Below, in pieces: positions 1 through 9,087 of a DNA stretch of 64,000 nt. How positions within the stretch are numbered: the stretch's first letter is position 1; each line of letters opens with the position of its first letter. Location: contig NZ_CP040932.1 in NCBI RefSeq assembly GCF_006351965.1, positions 2,852,001-2,916,000 on the forward strand. The letters run 5' to 3'. The notes below the pieces were generated by a model. It ran no database searches and was not told the origin of the DNA. It saw only the letters and a program-made list of their open reading frames with translations. The stretch is from Oceanicola sp. D3. Its GTDB lineage: Bacteria > Pseudomonadota > Alphaproteobacteria > Rhodobacterales > Rhodobacteraceae. Made by a program: the position numbers and the translations under genes.

Positions 1-145
1 TGCTCTTGGAGGCCTCCGCCTGCCCCAGGGCCGGGGCCGCCGGGTCACTCGCGCCGCGCGCTGCAGTGTCGCCACCGCCCATGCAGCCCGACAGCAGCAC
101 CAGCACGGCACAGCTCATCCATATGGTTCTGCTCGCGGGGCGCAT
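1..145 (-). CDS. Lipoprotein, N-terminal part (cut by window edge)
   Basis: The first 48 codons of a leftward gene that runs off the left end. It starts with ATG at 145-143, preceded by a consensus AGGAGG six bases upstream. The translation begins MRPASRTIWMSCAVLVLLSG followed by Cys, so residues 1-20 form a type II signal peptide and L-S-G-C is a lipobox; Cys21 would be the lipidated residue. After it comes a Gly/Ala/Asp-rich linker, as in membrane-anchored lipoproteins. The rest is outside the window, so the function is unknown. It lies 82 bp downstream of the adhesin gene on the same strand and could be part of its transcript. The opposite strand is open here too, but the lipobox and ribosome binding site favour this reading. 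Confidence 0.7.
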   Translation of the reverse strand, partial: MRPASRTIWMSCAVLVLLSGCMGGGDTAARGASDPAAPALGQAEASKS

Positions 146-170
146 CACGCCTCCTGTCCCTGCCTCTGCC

Positions 171-201
171 CGGGCGGCGCCTCTATGTGGGCGCCGTCCC
201 G
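171..201 (-). terminator. GC hairpin between adhesin gene and lipoprotein gene
   Basis: Arms 171-181 (CGGGCGGCGCC) and 190-201 pair over 11 bp with one bulged T and an 8-base loop. It lies 27 bp after the adhesin stop and 26 bp before the lipoprotein start. There is no T tract on either strand, so it is a weak terminator at best; it may protect or separate the two messages. Confidence 0.3.
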
Positions 202-227
202 GAAACCTCATTCCCACGCTGACGGGA

Positions 228-3200
228 TCACACCAGCGCCGGGTTCACCTGTATGTCCTGGTCGACGACAAGCGTGCCCTCGCCCAGCGTGTACACATCG
301 TAGCTCTCGCCCTCGATCACCCGCGTCTCGCCGGTGGCCGTGGCCCCCGCAGCATTGACGATGTCATCATCGCCGCCGTGAATGACGAGCTCATTGGTGA
401 AGCCCGAAAGCTCCGCCAGTTGATCGGCCGTGATCGTCAGCTCCGCCTCGGAGGCAAACTGCAGGTCCACCGCCTGAATATCGAACTGGCCAAGGCCCGG
501 GTTGGCAAGATCAACCACCGAGTTGCCCGGATCTTCCATCACGAAGAGCGTGCCCGCGTGGTTGCCCGCCGCATCGGTGGAGGTGACAACAAGGTTAGAG
601 CCGGTCGGGATCGCCTCGTTGAAGTCAAAGATCACCTCGCCCCACTCGTCGTCGATCTCCAGATCGTAGGCCACCGCAGACACATTGCCCGCGCCGTCGA
701 TCTGCTGAACTTCGGTGATATCGTCGTTCTGATCCACGCCAATCTCGCGCACACCCGTGCCCCCCTGACGGAAGCTCAGGATCACCGGCGCATCGGGGTT
801 GTCGGTATCCACCGATACATCCGTGGTCTCGGTGCGGGTGTTGCCCGCCGCATCGGTGGCCACAACCGTGGCAGCGGCGGTGTATTCGCCCGTCGGGATC
901 TCGCCCGCGGCAAAGGCCACCGTCCAGTTGCCCGCCGCATCGACAGTTGCGGCATGGGTGGTGCCCTCAAAGCTGACGATCACGCTCGACCCGGGCTCAA
1001 CCGTGCCCGCAAAGCTCACCCCATCGGCCTGCTCTTCGGCATTCACGATGTCGTCGCCCTCAACCGTGGAAATGGTCAGCGGCTCCACAAAGGTATCCAC
1101 CTGCACCGAGTCGGTGATCGAGGCCATGTTGCCCGCCCCGTCGGTTGCCACCGCCGAGATGCTGGCCAGATAGTCGCCCTCCGGCACCTCTTGCGGCGCG
1201 AAGGTGGTGAACCATGTGCCATCCGCCAGCACCACCGCCGTATGCGTTGCGTTGCCTAGCGTGACCTCAACCGTCGAGCCCGGCTCGACCGTGCCCGAAA
1301 GCTGCACGCCCTCGCCATGTTCGACCTCGTTGACGATATCATCCACCGCGATCGGCCCGTCGAGCGTGAGGTCGATGATACGATCCACCTCGATCTCACC
1401 CGCCGCCGTGGCCATGTTGCCCGCCGCATCCGTTGCGGTCACAGACACGCTCGCCATGGTCTCGCCCGCCGGAATGTCGCCGGGGAGGTAAGCCACCTGC
1501 CAGTTGCCAGCGCCATCCACCGTGGCCGGTCGCGTGACCCCCGCGAAGGTGACCTGAACCGCTGCGCCCGGCTCGCCGGTGCCGGTCAGCACCACGCCGT
1601 TGGCGGCCTCGGCCTCGTTGATGATGCCGTCGCCTTCCACCTGGGTGTTCAGCGTCACAGCGGTTTCTGTGTCGATGGCCAGCGTGTCATGCGCGGTCGA
1701 GCTGTTGCCCGCCGCATCCGTGGCGGTCACAGAGATCGGCGCCTGATAGGTGCCCGGCGCAATCTGGCCCGGGGCAAAGCTTGCCGTCCAGCTGCCATCG
1801 GCGGCCACCACGGCCGGCACCGTCACATTGCCCAGCTGCACGTTCACCGTGGAGCCCGGCTCGGTCATGCCGGTGAGGGTCACGCCATCCGCCGCTTCCA
1901 CCGCATTCACCACGTCATCAGCGGTGACCGGCGCGCCCGAAATCGTCACCCAGCCCATCGTATCCACATCCACCACGGTCGTTGCCATCGAGGCATTGCC
2001 CGCAGGCGATGTGGCCGTGGCGGTGACGGGCATGTCGTATTCCCCCGCCGGAAAGCTCGACGGCGGGAAGGTCACAACCCAGTTGCCGCCCGCATCCACC
2101 ACGGCAGGGTAGTTGGCCCCGTTCATGGTGATCATCACGGAAGAGCCCGGCATCGTGGTGCCCGTGAGCGAGATCGACTGCCCCGCTTCGGTGCCATTCA
2201 CCACATCATCTGCGGTAACGGGATTGCCCGAAAACTCCACAAAGCCCAGCGTGTCCACCACGAGCGGCGCGCCGGTGGTGGCCACGTTGCCCGCGCCATC
2301 TGTCGAGGTCACGGAAATCTGCGAGGTATAGGCCCCCTCGGGGATGTCACCCGGCGCAAGCGTCAGGCTCCAGCTTCCGGTCGCGCTGACGGTTGCCGGA
2401 TAGGTCGCATCGCCAATCTGCACCTCAACCACGTTGCCCGGCTGGGTGCTACCCGTCAGCACCAACCCGCCCTCGCGGTCCTCGGCATTGATCACGCCAT
2501 CCGCGCCCGCAAAGCCCGGGGTGAGCGTGACATTCGTCACCGTGTCCACCGTCCAGCTGCTGCTGGCCGTGGTCACATTGCCATGGGTATCGGTTGCCGT
2601 GGCCACCAGCGTGGCCTCGTATTCACCCCCCGGAAACTCGCCGGGGCCAAAGGTAAGAGACCAACTGCCATCGCCAGCCACGGTCGCCGGATAATCGGTG
2701 CCCTCAAAGCTGATCACCACAGTCGACCCCGGCTGCGTCACGCCGGTAAAGCTGATACTGCCCTCGGCCTCGGTGCCGTTGATCGTGTAATCACCGCCAA
2801 AGGAAAGATCGTCAAAGCTGACGCCCCCCACCGTGTCCACCACGATCACATCGCCATAGGTGGCCGAGTTGCCCACCGCATCCACAGCGTAAACGCTGAC
2901 ATCGGCTTCATACTCACCCTCGGGCGCAGCGTCGGGGCCAAAGGTGACCTCCCAAGTGCCGCTTTCGCCCACCACCAGCTCGGTGGCCACGCCGCCGACG
3001 GTAACGATCAGCGTCGCGCCCGGCTCGGAGGTGCCGCTGACAACAACGCCGTCGCCATAGCTGTCGCCGTTGAAGAAATCATCCGTGGAAACCACGCCCG
3101 AGGTAAAGGTCACCTCCGGGGCAACGGTGTCGATCAGCACGTCCGGGCCGGTCAGCACCACCTCGTCGCCGCCCTGATCATTGGTGGTCACTTCCACCAC

Positions 3201-3920
3201 ATAGTCACCATCTTCGGGCAGCGTGTCGCCGGTGAAGATCACCTCCCAGGTGCCGTCATCACCCACGGTCACAACCTGGGTCACATCGCCCGCCGTCACC
3301 ACAACATCCTCGCCCGGCACGCCGGTGCCGATCACGGGGAAGCTCGGCTCGGGGTCGTCATCGCCGCCAAGGATCCAGTCGCCCGGCTCAACCGTCACGT
3401 CATAGGTGGGGCCACCGCCGCCACCATCGTCACCGCCACCCACGCCAGTGATGACACCGCCAACACCCACAAGCGCGGGGATCGCACCGCCACCAATGCC
3501 ACCAAGGCCAAGCAGCCCAGTGTCAAACTGCGCCGCCATCACCTCGGGCTCTTCGTAGTGAATCAGATCGTCACTCGGGCTCCATTTGCCCCAGCTCGCC
3601 TCGTGCTGGTAAAGCGCATAAAGCTCTTCATCCGCACCTTGGGTCAGCTCCACCGCCATCAGGTCGCCGCCCTTGGAGAGGTAAAGCATGTTCTCGCCGT
3701 CGAAATAGCCCGCCAGCCGGATCATCGACCCATCGGCCAGCTCGATCACCAGATCGTCGCCATCGCGGGTGTAGCTCTTCACATCAGCTTCAGCGAGGTG
3801 CAGCGAAACTTGCTGCCCATTGCCCACGTTCAGCCGGGAGCCAACACCATCATTGCCGAAAGTACCATTGGAGAGGTTGCCCGCGCCATCACGGACCACA
3901 AACTCAATTGCCTGCATCAT
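228..3920 (-). CDS. Large secreted adhesin with nine Ig-like repeats, BapA-type N-terminus
   Basis: 1230 residues with no Sec signal peptide. Residues about 1-95 resemble the prefix domain of Bap/BapA/LapF-type biofilm adhesins. Residues about 133-167 are a Gly-rich hinge. From about 170 to 1040 come nine repeats of about 97 residues; most share the pattern D-D-x-[VI]-[VI]-N, a [TS]G-T-x-[EQ]-PG-S turn, a central DGxW strand and an ending TDAAGN...VDT, as in Ig-like folds of type I secreted adhesins. The C-terminal ~190 residues end in a beta-rich segment (LTITADQLAEL...IHGGDDDIV) like the tail of many type I secreted giants. The protein is very acidic, consistent with calcium-dependent rigidity. 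Expected role: cell-surface attachment or biofilm matrix. The transporter genes are not in the window. The gene follows murD, where ftsW/murG would be expected. ATG at 3920 has only a weak AGGCGG upstream. Confidence 0.75.
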   Translation of the reverse strand: MMQAIEFVVRDGAGNLSNGTFGNDGVGSRLNVGNGQQVSLHLAEADVKSYTRDGDDLVIELADGSMIRLAGYFDGENMLYLSKGGDLMAVELTQGADEELYALYQHEASWGKWSPSDDLIHYEEPEVMAAQFDTGLLGLGGIGGGAIPALVGVGGVITGVGGGDDGGGGGPTYDVTVEPGDWILGGDDDPEPSFPVIGTGVPGEDVVVTAGDVTQVVTVGDDGTWEVIFTGDTLPEDGDYVVEVTTNDQGGDEVVLTGPDVLIDTVAPEVTFTSGVVSTDDFFNGDSYGDGVVVSGTSEPGATLIVTVGGVATELVVGESGTWEVTFGPDAAPEGEYEADVSVYAVDAVGNSATYGDVIVVDTVGGVSFDDLSFGGDYTINGTEAEGSISFTGVTQPGSTVVISFEGTDYPATVAGDGSWSLTFGPGEFPGGEYEATLVATATDTHGNVTTASSSWTVDTVTNVTLTPGFAGADGVINAEDREGGLVLTGSTQPGNVVEVQIGDATYPATVSATGSWSLTLAPGDIPEGAYTSQISVTSTDGAGNVATTGAPLVVDTLGFVEFSGNPVTADDVVNGTEAGQSISLTGTTMPGSSVMITMNGANYPAVVDAGGNWVVTFPPSSFPAGEYDMPVTATATSPAGNASMATTVVDVDTMGWVTISGAPVTADDVVNAVEAADGVTLTGMTEPGSTVNVQLGNVTVPAVVAADGSWTASFAPGQIAPGTYQAPISVTATDAAGNSSTAHDTLAIDTETAVTLNTQVEGDGIINEAEAANGVVLTGTGEPGAAVQVTFAGVTRPATVDGAGNWQVAYLPGDIPAGETMASVSVTATDAAGNMATAAGEIEVDRIIDLTLDGPIAVDDIVNEVEHGEGVQLSGTVEPGSTVEVTLGNATHTAVVLADGTWFTTFAPQEVPEGDYLASISAVATDGAGNMASITDSVQVDTFVEPLTISTVEGDDIVNAEEQADGVSFAGTVEPGSSVIVSFEGTTHAATVDAAGNWTVAFAAGEIPTGEYTAAATVVATDAAGNTRTETTDVSVDTDNPDAPVILSFRQGGTGVREIGVDQNDDITEVQQIDGAGNVSAVAYDLEIDDEWGEVIFDFNEAIPTGSNLVVTSTDAAGNHAGTLFVMEDPGNSVVDLANPGLGQFDIQAVDLQFASEAELTITADQLAELSGFTNELVIHGGDDDIVNAAGATATGETRVIEGESYDVYTLGEGTLVVDQDIQVNPALV

Positions 3921-4265
3921 AACCGCCTTTGTGTAGCCCAGCGTCTTATGCGCCAGTGCGTTTATATACGTCCGCCCTATATTTTGTTGTTAGGGGCGTT
4001 ACTCACTACTCTTGCTGCCAGATATACAGGATGATTCGGAAAAACAAAGCGGAAATTTGCCGAAATTTTGCCACACTTGCCCTTGGGGCATAAAAAGCTG
4101 CCTATACAATATCTTGTAGCCTCATTTCGAGGCACCCAAACCGCCCGCGCAGGCCAAAAACGGGATCGAAAACTCAAGTTTTCTTGCCTGAAAACCGCCA
4201 GATCAGGCCTCGCCCACCCTGCATTTCCGCATCGCCGTCAATGCCCGATTTCGGATCGACCGCGT
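3921..4265. other. 345-bp spacer between murD and the adhesin gene
   Basis: This stretch is AT-richer than its surroundings, especially 3940-4180, which suits a promoter region for the leftward adhesin gene; a TATAAA-like box read leftward near 3960-3966 is a possible -10 without a good -35. Short overlapping hairpins (arms GAAAACT 4168-4174 and AGTTTTC 4177-4183) lie about 85 bp beyond the murD stop but lack GC. No convincing gene is seen; a 66-codon leftward frame at 3977-4177 has no ribosome binding site or recognisable motif. Confidence 0.5.
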
Positions 4266-5669
4266 TCAGCGCAGGGCCGCCTGCACGCGCTCGGCAAAGT
4301 CCTCGCCCCGCTTTTCGAAGCTGTCATATTGGTCAAAACTCGCCGCCGCCGGGGCCAGCAGCACCGTCTCGCCCGGCTGTGCCTCGGCCACCGCCCGCGC
4401 CACGGCCGCTTCCATCGTGTGGCACACTTCCGCCTCCACACCCGCGCCCAGCCGCATCGCAAAGCCCTCGGCCTCGCGCCCGATGACATAGGCTTTCACC
4501 ACATTGCCCAACTGGCCCTGCAGCCCCTCCAGCCCGCCTTCCTTCTCCAGCCCGCCACAGATCCAGCGAATACCATTGAAGGCCGCCAGCGCCTTGGCCG
4601 CGCTGTCCACATTGGTAGCCTTGCTGTCGTTGACGAAGGAAACACCCCCCGCCTCGGCAATCCGCTGCGAGCGGTGCGGCAGGCCCTCAAAGCTGCGGAA
4701 CGCGCGTTCAATGTCCTTCGGCCCCAGCCCCAGCGTGCGACAGGCCGCATAGGCCGCGCAGGCGTTCTGGTGGTTATGCGCGCCCGGCAGCCCCGGAATA
4801 TCGCGCAGGTCAACCGAAGCCACCTGCCGCCCCTTGCGCCATTCGGCTAGGAAGCCCTTCTTCGCAAACACAGTCCACCCGGCCCCGGCCAGCTTCTGCC
4901 CGCTGCTCACCCGGATCACCCGGTCATCCCCCGGCCCCTCGGCCATCTGTCCGGCCAAAAACAGCCCCTCGGGCTCATCCACCCCAATCACCGCCCGGTC
5001 CGGCCCGCCCTCTGCAAACAGCCGCCGCTTGGCCGCGAAATAGCCGCCAAAGCCGCCATGCCTGTCGAGGTGATCGGGGCTGAGGTTGGTGAACACCGCC
5101 ACATCCGGCGTCAGCGCCCGGGCCAGATCGGTCTGATAGCTCGAAAGCTCCAGCACCACCACGCCACCATCGCCCACCGGCTCGATATCCAGCACCCCGC
5201 GCCCGATATTCCCCGCCAGCTGGCAGGCCCGCCCCGCCTCGTTCAGGATATGGTGGATCAGCGCCGAGGTGGTGCTCTTGCCGTTCGACCCGGTTACCGC
5301 CACCACCTTCGGCACCACGTCAAACCTGTCCCACTCCGGCGTGGCGAAAGAGCGAAAGAACAGCCCGATGTCATTGTCCACCGGCACCCCCGCCGCAAGC
5401 GCAGCGGCAATCGCGGCATGCGGCGCCGGATACAAATGCGGGATCCCGGGCGACACCACCAAGCTGGCCACCCCCTCAAAGGCGCCCGGCTTGGTCAGAT
5501 CGCGCAGCGCAATCCCCTCGGCCTCCGCCTTTGCCCGGCCACTCTCGCCATCGTCCCAGCCAATCACCTCGGCGCCGCCCGCCGCCAGCGCCCGCGCCGC
5601 CGTGAGGCCAGAGCGCCCCAGCCCAAGAACTGCCACAGTGGCCCCATCAAACCCGCGCACAGGGATCAT
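4266..5669 (-). CDS. murD: UDP-N-acetylmuramoylalanine--D-glutamate ligase MurD
   Basis: Cytoplasmic ATP-dependent ligase that adds D-glutamate to UDP-MurNAc-L-Ala in peptidoglycan precursor synthesis. 467 residues, normal for MurD. An N-terminal Rossmann-like segment ([10 protein letters not shown], about 13-21) binds UDP; the ATP loop GSNGKST is at 127-133; SPDHLDRHG and the late NDSKATN motif are typical of the family. The frame is open 15 codons further up, but ATG at 5669 is chosen because GGGAG sits six bases before it and MIPVRGF is the usual start of roseobacter MurD. It is the last dcw gene before the adhesin; ftsW, murG, murC and murB do not follow within the window. A 206-bp gap separates it from the SDR gene, longer than the other spacings in the cluster. 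Confidence 0.93.
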   Translation of the reverse strand: MIPVRGFDGATVAVLGLGRSGLTAARALAAGGAEVIGWDDGESGRAKAEAEGIALRDLTKPGAFEGVASLVVSPGIPHLYPAPHAAIAAALAAGVPVDNDIGLFFRSFATPEWDRFDVVPKVVAVTGSNGKSTTSALIHHILNEAGRACQLAGNIGRGVLDIEPVGDGGVVVLELSSYQTDLARALTPDVAVFTNLSPDHLDRHGGFGGYFAAKRRLFAEGGPDRAVIGVDEPEGLFLAGQMAEGPGDDRVIRVSSGQKLAGAGWTVFAKKGFLAEWRKGRQVASVDLRDIPGLPGAHNHQNACAAYAACRTLGLGPKDIERAFRSFEGLPHRSQRIAEAGGVSFVNDSKATNVDSAAKALAAFNGIRWICGGLEKEGGLEGLQGQLGNVVKAYVIGREAEGFAMRLGAGVEAEVCHTMEAAVARAVAEAQPGETVLLAPAAASFDQYDSFEKRGEDFAERVQAALR

Positions 5670-5743
5670 CGCAAACTCCCGTTCAACCCGATCCCTGCCT
5701 ACAACTAAGCGCAACCACCCGCAATCGCGCCCGAACCACCTGC

Positions 5744-5764
5744 ATTTTCTTGCTGAAAATACTC
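5744..5764. repeat. Interspersed palindromic repeat, ATTTTCTTGCTGAAAAT family (copy 1)
   Basis: The stretch ATTTTCTTGCTGAAAAT plus ACTC occurs identically at 31162-31182. ATTTTC and GAAAAT can pair. It sits in the 206-bp murD-SDR spacer, otherwise a G-rich unstructured run (5815-5860) in which no gene is seen. Both copies are intergenic. Confidence 0.6.
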
Positions 5765-5875
5765 AATCCCACGCCAACGCCACGCGCCACTGCCCTTCAG
5801 GCCCAAGGCGTTGCCGCCAAGGGCGGGGTGGCGGCGCGGGGTGGGTGGGTGGGGGGAGCGCCGTCACCCCGCCCG

Positions 5876-6547
5876 TCACCACTCAATCGGCAACTTGCGG
5901 CGAAAGAACCCGCCCGTCGGCCCATCCTCGCTCAGGGTCGCCAGCCACAGTGCCGTTTCCGCAGCCTCCTCGGGCGAGCTGGTCGCCTCCGGCCCGCCCA
6001 TCCGCGTGCGCACCCAGCCCGGGTCCATCGCGTTCACCTTCACATGAGGCGGCAAATCCCTCGGCAACACACAGGTCAGCGCGTTCAGCGCCGCCTTGGC
6101 CACGCCATAGCCATTCGGCCCCGCCATCCCCTGCGCAAAGCTGCCGTAGCCGGAAGAGACATTCACGATCCGCCCCCAGCCCCGCAGCGCCATCCCCGGC
6201 ACCAGCGCCCGCATCAGCAAAAACGGCGCTTCCACCATCACCTGCATCGCCTCGAACAACCCCTCCGGGTTTTCAAACAGCGACCCTTGCGGAAACACGC
6301 CCGCGTTGTTCACCAGAATGTCAAAGGGCTCGCCATCGAGCAGCGACAGCATGTCATCAGGCTGCGTGAGGTCCATCACGAAGAGATCGGCCCCCAGCGT
6401 ATCCGCCGCAGCCTCCCCCGCCGCCTCGTCGCGGCAGGCAATCACCACCTCATGGCCCCGCGCAATCAGCCCTTCGGCAATCGCATAGCCGATCCCCCGG
6501 TTGCCGCCCGTGACAAGCGCCCGCCGGATGATCCCGTCATCACTCAC
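5876..6547 (-). CDS. Short-chain dehydrogenase/reductase inside the dcw cluster
   Basis: 223-residue classical SDR. Cofactor loop TGGNRGIG at 13-20, NNAG at 80-83, catalytic SS around 131-132 and YGVAK with Tyr147 and Lys151 give the full Ser-Tyr-Lys set, so it should be an active NAD(P)-dependent oxidoreductase. The substrate cannot be told from sequence. Its ATG overlaps the mraY stop by four bases (ATGA), so translation is probably coupled to mraY and the gene is expressed with the cell wall genes. An SDR is not part of the standard dcw gene set; it may be a late insertion into the operon or have an envelope-linked role. Confidence 0.85.
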   Translation of the reverse strand: MSDDGIIRRALVTGGNRGIGYAIAEGLIARGHEVVIACRDEAAGEAAADTLGADLFVMDLTQPDDMLSLLDGEPFDILVNNAGVFPQGSLFENPEGLFEAMQVMVEAPFLLMRALVPGMALRGWGRIVNVSSGYGSFAQGMAGPNGYGVAKAALNALTCVLPRDLPPHVKVNAMDPGWVRTRMGGPEATSSPEEAAETALWLATLSEDGPTGGFFRRKLPIEW

Positions 6548-7629
6548 CGGATTTTCAGCGTCGCCAGCCCGATCAGCGCAAGGATCAGCGAGATGATCCA
6601 GAACCGGATCACGATCTGCGGTTCGGCCCAGCCGCGCTTTTCAAAATGGTGGTGCACCGGCGCCATCAGAAACACCCGCTTGCCGGTGCGCTTGAAGTAA
6701 AGCACCTGGATGATCACCGAGAGCGCCTCGGCCACGAAGATCCCGCCGACGATCGCCAGCACGATCTCGTGCTTGGTCACCACTGCAATCGCACCCAAGG
6801 CCCCGCCAAGCGCAAGGCTGCCGGTATCGCCCATGAACACGGCGGCAGGCGGCGCGTTGTACCACAAAAAGCCAAGCCCCCCGCCGATCAGCGCGGCGCA
6901 GAAAATCAGCAACTCGCCCGAGCCGGGCACGTAATGCACGTCGAGGTATTCGGTAAAGTCCACCCGGCCCACCGCGTAGGAAATCACCCCAAGCGTCCCG
7001 GCCGCAATCATCACCGGCATGATCGCAAGGCCGTCCAGCCCGTCTGTCAGGTTCACCGCATTGGCCGAGCCGACGATCACGATCATCGAGAAGGGCACAA
7101 AGAAGATGCCGAGGTTGATCAGCACATCCTTGAACACCGGCAGCGCCAACTGGCCCTGCAACTCCACCGGATGCACCCAGGCCGCCGCCGTGCCCGCCAG
7201 CGCGGAAATCAGCAGGCCAAGGCCAAAGCGCACCTTGCCCGACACACCCTTGGTGTTCTGCTTGCTCACCTTGGCATAGTCATCGGCAAAGCCGATCAGC
7301 CCGAAGGCAATGGTCACCAGCAGCACGATCCAGACATAGGGGTTGTCGAGCCTTGCGCAGAGCAGCGTCGAAAGCGTCAGCGCCGAAAGGATCAGCAAGC
7401 CCCCCATTGTCGGCGTGCCCGCCTTGGTCAGCATATGGCTTTCCGGGCCGTCATCGCGAATGGGCTGGCCGCCCTTCTGGCGCTTGCGCAGCATGTTGAT
7501 GAGCGGCCGCCCGAAGATGAAGCCAAAGACCAACGCGGTAAAAAACGCCGCGCCGGCCCGAAAGGTGATGTAGCGAAACAGGTTGAACGCCCCGCCCCCG
7601 TCACCAAGCTCTGCCAGCCAATAGAGCAT
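6544..7629 (-). CDS. mraY: Phospho-N-acetylmuramoyl-pentapeptide-transferase MraY
   Basis: Integral membrane enzyme that transfers phospho-MurNAc-pentapeptide to undecaprenyl phosphate, giving lipid I. 361 residues, the usual length, with about ten hydrophobic segments. Diagnostic motifs seen: KAGTPTMGG near residue 69, the Asp pair in [21 protein letters not shown] and the cytoplasmic [12 protein letters not shown] near the C-terminus, which contains the conserved histidine triad. Starts 33 bp after murF and ends overlapping the SDR start, within one operon running mraZ to murD. Confidence 0.96.
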   Translation of the reverse strand: MLYWLAELGDGGGAFNLFRYITFRAGAAFFTALVFGFIFGRPLINMLRKRQKGGQPIRDDGPESHMLTKAGTPTMGGLLILSALTLSTLLCARLDNPYVWIVLLVTIAFGLIGFADDYAKVSKQNTKGVSGKVRFGLGLLISALAGTAAAWVHPVELQGQLALPVFKDVLINLGIFFVPFSMIVIVGSANAVNLTDGLDGLAIMPVMIAAGTLGVISYAVGRVDFTEYLDVHYVPGSGELLIFCAALIGGGLGFLWYNAPPAAVFMGDTGSLALGGALGAIAVVTKHEIVLAIVGGIFVAEALSVIIQVLYFKRTGKRVFLMAPVHHHFEKRGWAEPQIVIRFWIISLILALIGLATLKIR

Positions 7630-7662
7630 GCCCCAGCCCCTCTTTCTCTTTTGTCGTTGTCG

Positions 7663-9087
7663 TTAATTCGGGCTGCCTTGGCCCATTTTCCGTATCGCGT
7701 CAACAACCCGCGCCAGCCCGGTGCCCAGCGAGGCCTTCACCAGCACAACGTCGCCTGCATCCACCAGCCGCGAGATTTCCTTGGCCATCGCCGCGCCATC
7801 AGGTGCGTGATGTCCGCGCTGATCTTCCGGCAATGCAGCGTGCAGCGCCTCGCTCAGCGGGCCCACCGTGTGCACCGTGTCAATCGCCTCCATCGGCCCC
7901 AGCCCGGCCAGCGCCGCATGCAGCGCTCTCTCCTCCGGGCCCAGCTCCAGCATATCGCCGATCACCGCAATCCGGCGGCCCTTGCGCACCCGCCCGATGC
8001 CATCGCGCGGCGCGGTGGTGGCCAGCATTTCCAGCGAGGCCGCCATGGAGGCCGGGTTGGCGTTGTAACTGTCGTCAAACAGGGTCAAAAACCCACCCGC
8101 ATGGGCCGGGTCTGTGGTGACCTCTTCTTTCGCGCCGCGTCCTTCATAGGGCGTCCACTTCGCAAGGTCCGCCGTGGCAAGCCCCGCATCGGCCCCCAGC
8201 GCCTCCGCCACCGCCAGCGCCCCCAGCGCGTTCATCGCAAAATGCGTGCCCGGCGTGGTCAGCTTGAACAGCGCCGACCGGTCGTGCAGCCGCGCCTCCG
8301 CCACCGTCTGCCCCTCCGTCAGCACCACCTTGCCCAGCGCAAATTCGCCGTCTTTCCCAAAGGTTACAACCGTCCCGCCAGCCGCCTCGGCGGCAGCGCG
8401 CAAAATCGGCGTGGTCTCAAGATCGCCATTGATCACCGCCACGCCGCCCGGCTCCAGCCCCTCGAAGATGCTCGCCTTCTCGCGGGCAATCCCCTCCAGC
8501 GAGCCAAAGGCCGCCATATGGGCCGGGGCGACCGTGGTGATCATCGCCACATCGGGCCGCGCCATACGCGCCAGCGGTGCAATCTCGCCGGGGTTGCTCA
8601 TGCCAATCTCGATCACGGCAAAATCGGCATCCACCGGCATCCGCGCCAGCGTCAGCGGCACGCCCCAATGGTTGTTGAAGCTCTTTTCGGCCGCGTGCAC
8701 CCTGCCCTGCCGCGCAAGAATGGCCCGCAACATCTCCTTGGTCGAGGTCTTGCCCACCGAGCCGGTGACACCCGCCACCTTGGCGCGGCTGCGTGCCCGG
8801 CCCGCCCGGCCCAGCGCCTCAAGGCCCTCCAGCACATCCGGCACGATCAGCAGCGGGGCCTCTTCGCAGCCCTCCGGAACGCGGCTCACCAGCGCCGCCG
8901 CCGCGCCCTTGGCCAGCGCATCGGCAACAAAGTCATGCCCGTCGCGCACATCTTTCAACGCCACGAACATCTCGCCGGGCACAATGCTGCGGGTGTCGAT
9001 CGAAAGCCCGGTGGCCGCCCAATCGCCGCCCCGCGCCTGGCCGCCCGTGGCCTGCGCCGCATCGGCAGCCGTCCACAAGGCGCTCAT
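7663..9087 (-). CDS. murF: UDP-N-acetylmuramoyl-tripeptide--D-alanyl-D-alanine ligase MurF
   Basis: Adds D-Ala-D-Ala to UDP-MurNAc-tripeptide, completing the cytoplasmic muropeptide. 474 residues; ATP loop GSVGKTS at 109-115, followed by the Mur central domain motif KSFNNHWGVPLT and the late YNANPASM motif that is characteristic of MurF. The ATG overlaps the murE stop by four bases, so the two ligases are translationally coupled, in the conserved order murE-murF-mraY. Confidence 0.95.
   Translation of the reverse strand: MSALWTAADAAQATGGQARGGDWAATGLSIDTRSIVPGEMFVALKDVRDGHDFVADALAKGAAAALVSRVPEGCEEAPLLIVPDVLEGLEALGRAGRARSRAKVAGVTGSVGKTSTKEMLRAILARQGRVHAAEKSFNNHWGVPLTLARMPVDADFAVIEIGMSNPGEIAPLARMARPDVAMITTVAPAHMAAFGSLEGIAREKASIFEGLEPGGVAVINGDLETTPILRAAAEAAGGTVVTFGKDGEFALGKVVLTEGQTVAEARLHDRSALFKLTTPGTHFAMNALGALAVAEALGADAGLATADLAKWTPYEGRGAKEEVTTDPAHAGGFLTLFDDSYNANPASMAASLEMLATTAPRDGIGRVRKGRRIAVIGDMLELGPEERALHAALAGLGPMEAIDTVHTVGPLSEALHAALPEDQRGHHAPDGAAMAKEISRLVDAGDVVLVKASLGTGLARVVDAIRKMGQGSPN

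Noticed and set aside
1317-4034. 905-codon open frame on the plus strand across the adhesin gene
   Set aside because: It is antisense to the Ig-repeat gene and rich in His/Arg, as expected for the reverse of GC-rich repeats; no domain or ribosome binding site.
3977-4177. 66-codon minus-strand frame between murD and the adhesin
   Set aside because: No ribosome binding site, no motif, and it overlaps the likely adhesin promoter.
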